Of a stretch of 25,650 nt of DNA, positions 1-7,124 are shown one piece after another (the first letter of the stretch is position 1; every line of letters begins with the position of its first letter). The stretch spans positions 1 through 25,650 of the forward strand of contig JAZTXE010000099.1 of assembly GCA_045636205.1 (NCBI GenBank). Direction: 5' to 3'. The translations under genes and the position numbers were made by a program. The stretch is from JAZRUF01 sp045636205. GTDB lineage: Bacteria; Bacillota; Clostridia; Oscillospirales; JAAYXM01. The notes beneath the pieces were generated by a model. That model was not told where the DNA came from. It ran no database searches and saw nothing but the letters and a program-made list of their open reading frames with translations.

Positions 1-24
1 GGACAAGGGGACGGTTCTGTTGTC
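1..24. repeat. REP-like element beside the Y1 transposase gene
   Basis: A 24-base segment with short inverted ends (GGACAA at 1-6 and TTGTC at 20-24) around a GGGGACGGTTCTG core. It lies directly after the two tandem stop codons of the transposase gene. On the minus strand it would read as Asp-Asn-Arg-Thr-Val-Pro-Leu-Ser if the stops were absent. From memory, similar GGGACGGTTCT strings recur near Y1 transposases in Clostridia; this cannot be checked here. It begins at the window edge, so its true left end is unknown. Confidence 0.5.
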
Positions 25-27
25 TTA

Positions 28-774
28 TTATATTTTTTCTATAACCCCTTTACTTATCCCTGTTAATCTGCTGATTTGTCTAATAGATAATCCATTTTTC
101 CTCAATTTCTTTATGCATTTGTCCCGTTCTTCGCGTGCTAACATTTGAAATTCTGTTGTACTCTCACATCCTGATACCCTTTTTATCTCTTTTCGCGCAT
201 CTTTATCACTTAACCTGAACACCAAGTTGTCTATTTCAAGACATTCGTCTTCGTTGTCTTCGTTATTATATTTAATGAAGCTTTCTTCATCAATAATGCT
301 ATATACAAAATCTTTATCTATCACTTCTCTTCTGTTATTTACATATTCATTATAACTACTATATTTATATTCGGAAACATCCTCAGTCCTTCCTGCTTTC
401 ACAGGATTTTGATGAATATATCTCAAAACTGTCAGAAAATATTTATCATCTTCTACCGGCTCGCTTTTAAATCTGTCTTGAAATAAATGTCCTGTCCTAT
501 AGTACTTCCGGTTATACCAATAAACATAACTACCTGCTATCCTTTTTATAATTAAATCCAAATCTTCTTTTTCAGCTTTTAACAAAATATGTATATGATT
601 AGACATAAGGCAGTAAGCGAATACCTTGTATCCGCTTACCGACTTATAGCTTTTTAATGTTTCAATGAATTTTACATAATCTTCATCGTCTTCAAATATT
701 GTTTGCCGGTTTATTCCTCTGAACATTATGTGGTATATTCCACTTGCGCTCTTTAATCTTGGTGCCCTCGGCAT
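28..774 (-). CDS. REP-associated tyrosine (Y1, IS200-like) transposase
   Basis: This is a single-strand DNA transposase of the HUH family, in the branch known as RAYT, which acts on REP-like hairpins. The HUH motif is visible as NHIHILL (His60 and His62). The likely nucleophile is Tyr119 in LRYIHQNPVKAG, a hallmark of the family. After the catalytic domain (about residues 10-145) the last 30 residues form a helix-turn-helix like segment (LSIRQISRLTGISKGVIEKI). A start at GTG 783 is possible, but the ATG at 774 has GGGGGTGA eight bases upstream and is preferred, giving 248 residues. The reading frame is intact and ends in two tandem TAA codons right before the REP-like element at 1-24. It is a lone gene that is more AT-rich than its neighbours, consistent with a mobile or domesticated element. 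The family call is firm; activity is not known. Confidence 0.93.
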   Translation of the reverse strand: MPRAPRLKSASGIYHIMFRGINRQTIFEDDEDYVKFIETLKSYKSVSGYKVFAYCLMSNHIHILLKAEKEDLDLIIKRIAGSYVYWYNRKYYRTGHLFQDRFKSEPVEDDKYFLTVLRYIHQNPVKAGRTEDVSEYKYSSYNEYVNNRREVIDKDFVYSIIDEESFIKYNNEDNEDECLEIDNLVFRLSDKDARKEIKRVSGCESTTEFQMLAREERDKCIKKLRKNGLSIRQISRLTGISKGVIEKI

Positions 775-848
775 ATTATTCACCCCCAGTTAAACTATAT
801 CATTAATTAAACTTCCTCGTCAAGACAATAGAAACTTCATTAAATTTC

Positions 849-881
849 AAAAAACGTCCCGACACTAAAGCCGAGACGTTT
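849..881 (-). terminator. Rho-independent terminator of the alr-endoA operon
   Basis: A 12-bp stem (852-863 with 870-881, two G-U pairs) with a six-base loop is followed on the minus strand by a run of T. It starts five bases after the stop codon of the last gene of the minus-strand operon. Confidence 0.9.
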
Positions 882-885
882 CTTT

Positions 886-1503
886 TTATTCAATTGAATA
901 TCCGCCACGCACAAGAACTGTGGCACCGGACGGCGCAGAAACACCGCGGCCGTTAACCGTGCACAGATACAAATGGTTCTTGCTAAGCGCAGAACCGCCG
1001 GGCAAATTTTTCGCGCTCGTTGTATCAATAAGTCCGGGGGTTCCGGAAGATACACAAACAGCACTGCCCAAGCGAAGTAAAACCTCAGTGCCCACCGAGC
1101 ATCTGAGAACCTGACCGGCAGAGAGCTTTACCAAAGTAAACGATGCGGTCTGCCCCTTGTTTCCAACGCGCGATGCTACCGACTGTGCGATAGATTCAAG
1201 CACTGTACTATCCGCGGCAAAGCTTGCGTTTTCCGCAGTAAATTCAGCTATCTTCTTGTCCAAATTATTGCTGTAGGAACTAAGCTTATTATCCACTTCA
1301 TTTGAAAACGCGTTAATCTTATTTTCTATATTCTTATCTATTTTCGCCTGTAAATCGGGTGCAAAAACGCTGTTTATGTAGCTTAAGCTGACCAGCGGAT
1401 CATCTTTACCTCCATATTCAGCGGCAATCGCTATCACACCCATAAACACAACCGCCGTAAGCACAAGTCCTATTACGGTGGCAGACCACTTTTTCTTTTT
1501 CAC
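886..1503 (-). CDS. Exported or membrane-anchored coiled-coil protein, unknown function
   Basis: The 205-residue product starts with KKKK followed by a hydrophobic segment at residues 9-28, which is a signal peptide or N-terminal anchor. Residues about 45-100 are rich in charged heptads (DKNIENKINAF, NNLDKKIAEF) and should form a coiled coil. The C-terminal part (about 118-205) is Gly, Ser and Val rich, with LSAGQVLRCSVGTEVLLRLG and ending VLVRGGYSIE. From memory, a C-terminal domain of this look (AGQ..GTE..LR.G, then VRGGY) recurs in uncharacterised exported clostridial proteins. It is the last gene of the minus operon, 23 bp after endoA, and is followed directly by a strong terminator. Nothing in the sequence indicates an enzyme. 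Function is unknown. Confidence 0.8.
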   Translation of the reverse strand: MKKKKWSATVIGLVLTAVVFMGVIAIAAEYGGKDDPLVSLSYINSVFAPDLQAKIDKNIENKINAFSNEVDNKLSSYSNNLDKKIAEFTAENASFAADSTVLESIAQSVASRVGNKGQTASFTLVKLSAGQVLRCSVGTEVLLRLGSAVCVSSGTPGLIDTTSAKNLPGGSALSKNHLYLCTVNGRGVSAPSGATVLVRGGYSIE

Positions 1504-1526
1504 CCTTTAAACCTCCGTCTTTTTAT

Positions 1527-1883
1527 TTATTCAGCACCCAAGCCAAAGCTAACCGCTATTGCATTATCCACCTTCTGCATAAGCCCTTCATCCAGCCGCC
1601 CCATTTTTTCTTTTAACCTGGTTTTATCAATGGTGCGTATTTGCTCAAGTAAAATAACCGAGTTTCTGGACAAACCATAGCATCTGGCGCCAAGCTCAAT
1701 ATGAGTCGGCAACTTCGCTTTATTTATCTGAGACGTAATCGCAGCTGCAATTACCGTAGGGCTATGCCGATTGCCCACATCGTTCTGGATTATAAGCACC
1801 GGGCGAATCCCCCCTTGCTCACTTCCAACAACCGGGCTTAAGTCGGCATAAAAAATATCCCCTCTTTTAATCGAATAATCCAC
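1527..1883 (-). CDS. ndoA: EndoA/MazF-family mRNA endoribonuclease (toxin)
   Basis: The product is close to Bacillus subtilis EndoA (NdoA), a PemK/MazF-fold RNase that cuts single-stranded RNA at UACAU. Matching blocks are KRGDIFYADLSPVVGSEQGG, RPVLIIQND, and NSVILLEQIRTIDKTRL. By alignment, catalytic Arg and Thr of the family are Arg27 (GGIRPV) and Thr50 (AAITSQ). The frame is open further upstream, but the family normally begins two to four residues before KRGD. I therefore choose the GTG at 1883 (118 residues; B. subtilis has 116); GGAG lies 10 bases upstream. Another GTG at 1892 is too close to that site. The gene follows alr in the usual order, but the ribbon-helix-helix antitoxin gene (ndoAI) normally between them is missing; only 179 bp separate the two genes. 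Confidence 0.93.
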   Translation of the reverse strand: MDYSIKRGDIFYADLSPVVGSEQGGIRPVLIIQNDVGNRHSPTVIAAAITSQINKAKLPTHIELGARCYGLSRNSVILLEQIRTIDKTRLKEKMGRLDEGLMQKVDNAIAVSFGLGAE

Positions 1884-1962
1884 GCACTTCACGCTCCGCA
1901 GGAATAAAGTCTCCCACCGAAATCCATTTCGGTGTGGCAACTATATTTTTCCACGAGTTCAT
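1867..1962 (-). other. Possible 31-residue leader ORF overlapping endoA
   Basis: Starting at ATG 1962, a 31-codon frame ends in TAA at 1867 and overlaps the endoA start by 17 bases in another frame. Its peptide contains WKNIVATPKWISVGDF and ends EVRGLFD. There is no good ribosome binding site before it, and a second short frame (28 codons) overlaps it from an ATG in the neighbouring tandem repeat. It sits where an antitoxin gene would be expected, but is too short to hold a ribbon-helix-helix domain and shows no resemblance to one. It could be a chance frame. Confidence 0.2.
1915..1934 (-). promoter_or_regulatory. Perfect 20-bp palindrome upstream of endoA
   Basis: CACCGAAAT at 1915-1923 and ATTTCGGTG at 1926-1934 are exact reverse complements around a two-base centre. 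The site ends 32 bases upstream of the chosen endoA start. It could be an operator for a dimeric regulator or, in RNA, a small hairpin near the ribosome binding site. Regulatory role is inference. Confidence 0.45.
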
Positions 1963-1985
1963 GCGTTTTAATCATGCGTTTTAAA
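1960..1985. repeat. Tandem 13-bp direct repeat in the alr-endoA gap
   Basis: CATGCGTTTTAAT (1960-1972) is followed at once by CATGCGTTTTAAA (1973-1985), 12 of 13 bases the same. It lies 25 bp from the palindrome at 1915-1934, between alr and endoA. Tandem repeats plus a palindrome in a toxin leader suggest protein binding sites, but this is inference. Confidence 0.6.
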
Positions 1986-2062
1986 ATTTTAATTCAAAAA
2001 GCCGTACAAGCGCGTCCAAAGCCTTGCCCTGCTATCATTATATTCAATTAAGGCGCAGGTGT

Positions 2063-3193
2063 TTACTTTAAATACACACGCGGCACGCGTTTCGTTATAA
2101 GGCAGCAAATTTCATAGCTGATTGTGTTAAGGTGCTCTGCCCATTCATCGACTAAAACCTCAGCGTCTCCGTCTTTTCCGAACAAAGTCACCGTATCGCC
2201 GACTTTTACATCTTCGATACCGCTTATATCCACAACACACATATCCATACAAATTCTGCCTAAAATCGGCACGCGCTTACCATGGATTATAAACTCCGCA
2301 AAACCGGACAATCCGCGCATCACCCCATCGCCATACCCCGCAGGCACCACCGCAACGCGCATGTCCTTATCTGCTGTGAAAGTTCTTCCATAACTTATGC
2401 TCTCACCTTTACGCACTGTCCGGATTTCCGAAACAATGCTCTTAAAAGACATAACCGGTTTAAGCTCAAGTTGCGGAACGCTCTTTCCGTCAGGATATAA
2501 GCCATATAAAATAAGACCGGGCCTTACATATTCAAGATGCGCTTTTTTATAGTTTACCACAGCTGCACTGTTAGCACAATGGATAATATCCGGCCGATAG
2601 CCTTTTTCTTCAAGCTTTTCCAAAAGAGTTTCAAAAAGCCACATCTGTTTTTCTGTAAATGAAGTATCCACATTCTCTGCATCCGCAAAGTGCATGTAAA
2701 GTCCTTCCGCTTTAATCCCTTTAGTTCTTGCAGCCTGCGCAATTTCCTCAGCAGTAGCTTCTATGTCCTCGTCCCTACAGTGAAAACCTAACCTTCCCAT
2801 GCCGGTATCCACTTTAAAATGAACTCTTATACTCTTTCCCTCTCGCTGCATAACCGAGGATACAAGCTTTGCATACTCACTGCTAAACACGGTTTGAGTA
2901 AGCCCATATTGATTAACAAGCACAAGTCCTTCCTCCGGAGTTGCACCCAGAATTAAAATATCTTTTTCTATCCCTGCCTCGCGCAGCGCAATCGCTTCAT
3001 GCAGACATGCTACAGCAAAATAATCCACACCGGCGTCTTGATACACTTTAGACATCTCAACTACACCGTGCCCATATGCATTCGCTTTAACTACCGCGAT
3101 TACCTTTGCATCTGTATACTTGCGTATTTGCTGCAGATTATAAATTGCATTTTTAAGATTTATTTCCACCCATGTTCGTTTTATCTCATTCAT
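2063..3193 (-). CDS. alr: Alanine racemase
   Basis: The enzyme interconverts L- and D-alanine using pyridoxal phosphate, supplying D-Ala for peptidoglycan. The N-terminal barrel contains the cofactor lysine, Lys36, in VVKANAYGHG. The second catalytic base is Tyr268, in ESISYGRTF, at the start of the C-terminal beta domain. RLGFH (134-138), HCANSAA, YVRPGLILYG and RICMDMCVVDIS are all family blocks. At 376 residues it is of normal length and looks intact. It begins with ATG 3193, 28 bp after the lipoprotein gene, within the minus-strand operon. The order lipoprotein, alr, endoA matches the ydcC-alrA-ndoAI-ndoA region of Bacillus, apart from the missing antitoxin. Confidence 0.97.
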   Translation of the reverse strand: MNEIKRTWVEINLKNAIYNLQQIRKYTDAKVIAVVKANAYGHGVVEMSKVYQDAGVDYFAVACLHEAIALREAGIEKDILILGATPEEGLVLVNQYGLTQTVFSSEYAKLVSSVMQREGKSIRVHFKVDTGMGRLGFHCRDEDIEATAEEIAQAARTKGIKAEGLYMHFADAENVDTSFTEKQMWLFETLLEKLEEKGYRPDIIHCANSAAVVNYKKAHLEYVRPGLILYGLYPDGKSVPQLELKPVMSFKSIVSEIRTVRKGESISYGRTFTADKDMRVAVVPAGYGDGVMRGLSGFAEFIIHGKRVPILGRICMDMCVVDISGIEDVKVGDTVTLFGKDGDAEVLVDEWAEHLNTISYEICCLITKRVPRVYLK

Positions 3194-3221
3194 GTCTGCC
3201 TTTTGTCCCCTTTATACGTCC

Positions 3222-3806
3222 TTATTGCAGCAAAATCGTTTCGTATTCACACCGTATTACGCATCTTCCGTCTGAAATTATTTCCGAGTATATCGGATAA
3301 TAATTTTCTCGGTTAAACCATGTGCGATACTCAGTATCCTCATCACTTCCGTCATCTGAATATATAAGAAGTATTGTATCAACACCGTCGCGGCTTCCGA
3401 GCTCCGTCTGGCTTATTTCTCCGCCCGACCATTTTTTCATAAGACGCGGTAGTGCATTAAGAGGTGTCAGCCCTCTGCCATCGAGCTTTCCGGTTTCAAG
3501 CCGCGAACCGTCAAACTCAATCTCGCCCTCTCCGTCCTTTACAGATACTTTTATCCCCGATACTTCTTCAGGCTCAATAATTTCAATAGAGCTCTTATCA
3601 TCTTTTTTGTATGTATATCCGACTCGATATTTAGACACACGCTCAGGAAAATCCGCAGATATTCCAACCTGCATTTTCATGCCGCCAAGCGCCTTGTAAT
3701 ATTCCTTTATACCGGCTTTATCAACACCCAAATCCCTTGCACCGCACCCCGTGAGAATAACACAGAGGATTATCGTAAGTAGTGCAAATCTAAACCTTGT
3801 AATCAA
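3222..3806 (-). CDS. Lipoprotein, YdcC/LolA-like
   Basis: The 194-residue product has a short basic N terminus, a hydrophobic stretch and the lipobox ILTGC, with lipidated Cys21, so it should be tethered to the outer face of the membrane. The rest is a series of short beta strands with alternating charged residues (KYRVGYTYK, SSIEIIE, TWFNRENYYPIYSEII), which resembles the LolA-like fold of YdcC. The position just before alr matches ydcC in Bacillus. The start is a TTG at 3806, supported by GGAGG seven bases upstream; no ATG fits. The spacing is 37 bp after the nnrD-type gene and 28 bp before alr, so they are probably co-transcribed. The role is unknown; the LolA-like call rests on pattern and context, not a computed match. 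Confidence 0.85.
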   Translation of the reverse strand: MITRFRFALLTIILCVILTGCGARDLGVDKAGIKEYYKALGGMKMQVGISADFPERVSKYRVGYTYKKDDKSSIEIIEPEEVSGIKVSVKDGEGEIEFDGSRLETGKLDGRGLTPLNALPRLMKKWSGGEISQTELGSRDGVDTILLIYSDDGSDEDTEYRTWFNRENYYPIYSEIISDGRCVIRCEYETILLQ

Positions 3807-3843
3807 GCTGCTACCTCCTAAAATTACAACTGTAATTTATAGG

Positions 3844-4710
3844 CTATAACAAATCGCGCAACGCAAACTTTATATCAGAAAGCATGTCGGTAGGTGTCAT
3901 ACCATACTCGCCCAAACGCTCTGCACTCAAATCACCCGCACGACCGTGAAGCCACACACCAATATATGCAGCCTTCTCCGGCTCTATTCCCTGACCGACA
4001 AGTGAGGTTATAACGCCCGCAAGAACATCCCCGCTTCCGCCTTTTGCCATACCGGGATTTCCGCCGGTGTTTTTATATACCGCACCATCAGGCAACGCGG
4101 TAACTGTCCCCGCACCTTTTAAAACCGTGATGCATCCGTACTCCTTTGAAAATTGCGATGCATATTCTGCGCGCCGCGCACGGTCAAACTCCGGGTGCAA
4201 TCTCTTGAATTCGCCCTCATGCGGCGTGATAATAACTTTTGATTTAGCTCTTTTGAGAAGCCCAACATCCTCGGAAAGCTCATTTAAACAATCCGCATCC
4301 AAAACAAGCGGTATCTCAGCACGCGTGAGCAAAAGCTTCACTAGTCGCTTTACTCCCTTGCCGCGACCAAGGCCCGGTCCCGCAAGGCATATGTCATATT
4401 TTCCGAGCTCGTCGACTATGCTCTCCGCAGCACTCGTGGAGATTCTCCCGTTTTCATCTTCCTTTTGCGGAAGAAAAATTGCCTCATTTAGCTTTCCTGC
4501 AAGTATTTGATGTATGCTGCCCGGATGCGCTAAAAAAACAAGTCCGCTTCCTGAATTAATTGCAGCCTGGGCCGCGAAATATGGCGCACCTGTGTAATTT
4601 ACGCACCCGCCAACTATGAGAACGCGCCCATAATCACCTTTATGCGTATCCTTTTTTCGTTTCGGTAAAAACTCTGCAACCTCACTCTGGGTTATGTTTT
4701 TAACGTCCAT
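3844..4710 (-). CDS. nnrD: ADP/ATP-dependent NAD(P)H-hydrate dehydratase
   Basis: The protein belongs to the YjeF C-terminal (ribokinase-like) family, which repairs hydrated NADH and NADPH at the expense of ADP or ATP. Visible blocks are GRVLIVGGCVNYTGAPYFAA near the N terminus, VLDADCLNEL, ITPHEGEFKRL, and the signature NTGGNPGMAKGGSGDVLAG with the catalytic Asp of GSGD. The partner epimerase domain (NnrE), often fused in front, is absent: the protein is 288 residues and starts directly in the kinase-like domain. Two ATG codons are available; the second (4710) has AGGAG seven bases upstream, while the first (4716) is only two bases from it, so 4710 is preferred. The gene is 12 bp from the upstream membrane protein gene and in the same operon. 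Confidence 0.93.
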   Translation of the reverse strand: MDVKNITQSEVAEFLPKRKKDTHKGDYGRVLIVGGCVNYTGAPYFAAQAAINSGSGLVFLAHPGSIHQILAGKLNEAIFLPQKEDENGRISTSAAESIVDELGKYDICLAGPGLGRGKGVKRLVKLLLTRAEIPLVLDADCLNELSEDVGLLKRAKSKVIITPHEGEFKRLHPEFDRARRAEYASQFSKEYGCITVLKGAGTVTALPDGAVYKNTGGNPGMAKGGSGDVLAGVITSLVGQGIEPEKAAYIGVWLHGRAGDLSAERLGEYGMTPTDMLSDIKFALRDLL

Positions 4711-4722
4711 ACCCATTCTCCT

Positions 4723-5253
4723 CTATTCCCCTGCAGTTTTTATTATATTCCTCTGCGGCACATATCTCTTTATTATATCAATAACACGCTCATTTGGCTT
4801 AAAAACAAGAAGGGTTTTCCCATCTTCGCCACCGAGCGAAAATATTGCATACCAACATCCGTCAAGCTCTGCAGGAGCAGCGTTATGTACTGTCTGAACC
4901 GTCCTCTTTAAATGCGCTATCTCCTCAGCACTCTCAACCTGCGCAAGGCAATCAAAATTTTTAACATCAACCGTCAGTATACGTTTCCTGTCAGACTTTC
5001 CGCGTATGCAGTCAATATCCAGACGCGATTCTATTACCGTATACTCATACTCTATATTCATCCGCCTGATAATTAAAAACGCCGCGACAACAATCACAAC
5101 TGCAAGTGCCGGAGCCAGTGCGGCGATTACCGGAATAAATAACATAATCGCAAGCATCATAAGCGCAATAATTATCATGCCAATCTGTAAAACAATGGTT
5201 TTTCCGGTCTTCTTGCACTTTACTATCTGCTCTGCATATGTTCTCTGCTCCAT
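4723..5253 (-). CDS. Two-TM membrane protein with cytoplasmic beta domain, unknown function
   Basis: The product is 176 residues. Two adjacent hydrophobic segments (about 19-41 and 44-62) form a membrane hairpin. The rest is polar with strand-like blocks such as NIEYEYTVIESRLDIDCIRG and RKRILTVDVKNFDCLAQ, then ends in a LLVFKPNERVIDIIKRYVPQ block. I recall an uncharacterised clostridial DUF family of this architecture, with a PH-like second half, but cannot verify the assignment. It is the first gene of the minus-strand operon that runs through nnrD, the lipoprotein, alr and endoA; GGGGTGA precedes its ATG. The gene at 20417-20932 has a similar layout (two TMs, then YEY and a strand-rich domain). 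Confidence 0.75.
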   Translation of the reverse strand: MEQRTYAEQIVKCKKTGKTIVLQIGMIIIALMMLAIMLFIPVIAALAPALAVVIVVAAFLIIRRMNIEYEYTVIESRLDIDCIRGKSDRKRILTVDVKNFDCLAQVESAEEIAHLKRTVQTVHNAAPAELDGCWYAIFSLGGEDGKTLLVFKPNERVIDIIKRYVPQRNIIKTAGE

Positions 5254-5276
5254 CTGTAAATCACCCCATTTTGTAT

Positions 5277-5305
5277 AGTATTAATTATATACTCTTTTAA
5301 GTCAA
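5277..5305 (-). promoter_or_regulatory. Sigma-A-type promoter of the nnrD-alr-endoA operon
   Basis: Read on the minus strand: -35 TTGACT (5300-5305), a 17-bp spacer, and -10 AATACT (5277-5282), about 24 bp before the first ATG of the operon. The box match is good (5 of 6 and 4 of 6). Confidence 0.6.
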
Positions 5306-5346
5306 GACGCAAAGCTTTTTTACAAAGATTTTCATATTTTATTTTC

Positions 5347-5391
5347 AAAAAACATCGCCGAACAAAGAGTACCCCCCCTCGCCCGGCGATG
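5347..5391 (-). terminator. Rho-independent terminator of the exported protein gene
   Basis: On the minus strand an 8-bp perfect stem (5384-5391 with 5353-5360, CATCGCCG/CGGCGATG) with a long 23-base loop is followed by six T. It starts 15 bases after the stop at 5406. Confidence 0.8.
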
Positions 5392-5405
5392 CCGCATGCT
5401 ATATA

Positions 5406-6971
5406 CTACTCAATTTCAAACTTCCATCCGTTATACTCACTTGCATACCCGAATGTAACCTTTCCCAATGTATCTCTTATCCCCTCAGGATCTTCTTCAT
5501 TGGGATAAAATTCATACTGTGTCACGTGCCCCTCTTCGTCACGCTCAAGTATTTCAAGCTCTCCGCACAAGATCTCGCCTTTAACCTCATATTCAGGCAT
5601 GTATGTGTATAGTACATCAAGCATTTCCTTAAGATGTACAATAATTCTCTTCTCACCCTCAGCAGTCTGACTATGCTCGCGGAAGGAATATCCCGCATCA
5701 TTTTTCTCATCAATCATTATCTTTATATAGAGTTCATGTTTCTTTTCATCCATAATCTCCGCACGCAACCCTACAATATCCACATATTTATCCGTATATG
5801 GAATATCTAAGTCAAAATGCATAGGGTCAATGGCGTTATAGAGCATATTGGAGAGCAAACTCTCTTCCATATCCCCTGAAAACATATATAAGTGTTTCCT
5901 AAACTCAAGCGGAGACTTCGGCTGTGTATTTAAATTAAGAGAATATATGTCCTTTGCAGGTATAATCGCCAATCTGTCACGCCCACTGTAAACATCACTG
6001 TGTACGATTCCGATAACTTTCCCGCTCTTATCAACAATCGGAGAACCAATACTGTTACTGCTCAGGTTAATGTCTGCTAACAGCATTTTTCCGTTTTCCT
6101 CAACACTCACTTTACCCGCGAGTTCTTTTATAGTGTGTCTTCCCGTGTTCTCAAAAACAGTTACTTGCTCAGAACTTAAAACCTCTCCGTCTTTTATAGA
6201 AAGCGGCGCATCACTTTTGAGATTTGATTTAATTACCGCAATGTTTTTCTCTTCATCCCATGCAATAACCCCGACAATCTCCTGCTCCGACTGCCCCGGG
6301 TAAGATACAGTCACGATTTCCGCACCGCGGACCACATGAAAGCTTGTTGCTATCTTTCCGTCGCCGGATAATATAAATCCAAGCCCCTCAGCAATCGTGT
6401 TTCTGTCCTCGTCAAGCTTGCGTACTATCACAACCTGCTTTGACACATCCTGCATACTCGTCTCGCCGTCTTCATCTGCATATGATACCCCGGTGTTTAT
6501 ATGCACGGTTTTGTTATCAGCACTCCAGTTAAGACCAATATCAAAAGTCTTGAGTATGTCCCTTAACCGAAAATAGTTATTTCCATCAATATAATAAGCG
6601 GTATATTCAACCGGACTTCCGTCAAGATATATTGGTGACTTTGTAGAAACCGCCTTTTTGTTCCCTCCGTTCACGCCACCAAGCTCACCGCCGAGTACGG
6701 TATACGGAGCTTTCGTTTTCATGTGAATTTCACCCTTCTCCGCATTCCAACTGACATTAAACTGCTTTTCGCTTCCGTTTACCGCCATTGCAATGTCACG
6801 CAATTTATAGTAATTTGTTCCGCCTATATTATATCCCCGAAGCTGGGTAAGCTCTCCGTCAACAAAAATGCTCCACCCGCTCGGGATTGCATCAACCTCC
6901 ACCGCCGCAGCAGGGATTATCATAAAGGCCACTAAAGCCGCCAAAATATATGCCAATGCTTTTTTTATCAT
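5406..6971 (-). CDS. Exported protein with Cu-amine-oxidase-N repeats and degenerate trypsin-like domain
   Basis: The 521-residue product has a signal peptide (1-24, ending around PAAAVEV). Two repeats follow (about 30-85 and 110-160), each with the pattern NYYKLRDIA or NNYFRLRDIL as in the copper amine oxidase N-terminal (stalk-like) domains of clostridial surface proteins. Residues about 180-345 match a DegP-like trypsin fold: GFILSGDGKIATSFHVV holds the expected His212. The Asp position reads Asn243 (DEEKNIAVIK), and at the Ser position, three residues before the Pro of IGSPIVD, there is Ile308, so it is probably not a protease. The last 170 residues are not recognised. The ATG at 6971 has AAGGAG eight bases upstream and is preferred over the GTG at 6980. 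Its own promoter and terminator make it a single-gene unit, divergent from pyrB. Confidence 0.85.
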   Translation of the reverse strand: MIKKALAYILAALVAFMIIPAAAVEVDAIPSGWSIFVDGELTQLRGYNIGGTNYYKLRDIAMAVNGSEKQFNVSWNAEKGEIHMKTKAPYTVLGGELGGVNGGNKKAVSTKSPIYLDGSPVEYTAYYIDGNNYFRLRDILKTFDIGLNWSADNKTVHINTGVSYADEDGETSMQDVSKQVVIVRKLDEDRNTIAEGLGFILSGDGKIATSFHVVRGAEIVTVSYPGQSEQEIVGVIAWDEEKNIAVIKSNLKSDAPLSIKDGEVLSSEQVTVFENTGRHTIKELAGKVSVEENGKMLLADINLSSNSIGSPIVDKSGKVIGIVHSDVYSGRDRLAIIPAKDIYSLNLNTQPKSPLEFRKHLYMFSGDMEESLLSNMLYNAIDPMHFDLDIPYTDKYVDIVGLRAEIMDEKKHELYIKIMIDEKNDAGYSFREHSQTAEGEKRIIVHLKEMLDVLYTYMPEYEVKGEILCGELEILERDEEGHVTQYEFYPNEEDPEGIRDTLGKVTFGYASEYNGWKFEIE

Positions 6972-6998
6972 TTTTCTCACTCCTTATATTTTAAATTC

Positions 6999-7027
6999 AG
7001 TATATCATGTTTTGCCTTTCCAAACAA
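6999..7027 (-). promoter_or_regulatory. Promoter of the exported trypsin-like protein gene
   Basis: On the minus strand: -35 TTGTTT (7022-7027), 17-bp spacer, -10 TATACT (6999-7004) preceded by TGA, an extended -10. It is 28 bp before the chosen ATG and forms a divergent pair with the pyrB promoter. Confidence 0.6.
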
Positions 7028-7064
7028 GAGAGATGTACACTTTAACTGATTTTACCAAAAACTC

Positions 7065-7093
7065 TTGATGTAGTTTCAAGAATGTGATAAACT
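7065..7093 (+). promoter_or_regulatory. Promoter of pyrB
   Basis: -35 TTGATG (7065-7070), 17-bp spacer, -10 TAAACT (7088-7093) preceded by TGA (extended -10). The leader to ATG 7125 would be about 25 bases, too short for a PyrR attenuator. Confidence 0.6.
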
Positions 7094-7124
7094 GATAAAT
7101 AGCGACTTGATGTGAAAGAAAAGG

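Noticed and set aside
920..1114. Plus-strand frame opposite the 886-1503 gene
   Set aside because: It lies wholly within a gene with signal peptide, ribosome binding and operon context on the other strand; it is a frame shadow.
7094..7124. PyrR-type attenuator before pyrB
   Set aside because: The predicted leader is only about 25 bases, with no terminator or anti-antiterminator stem.
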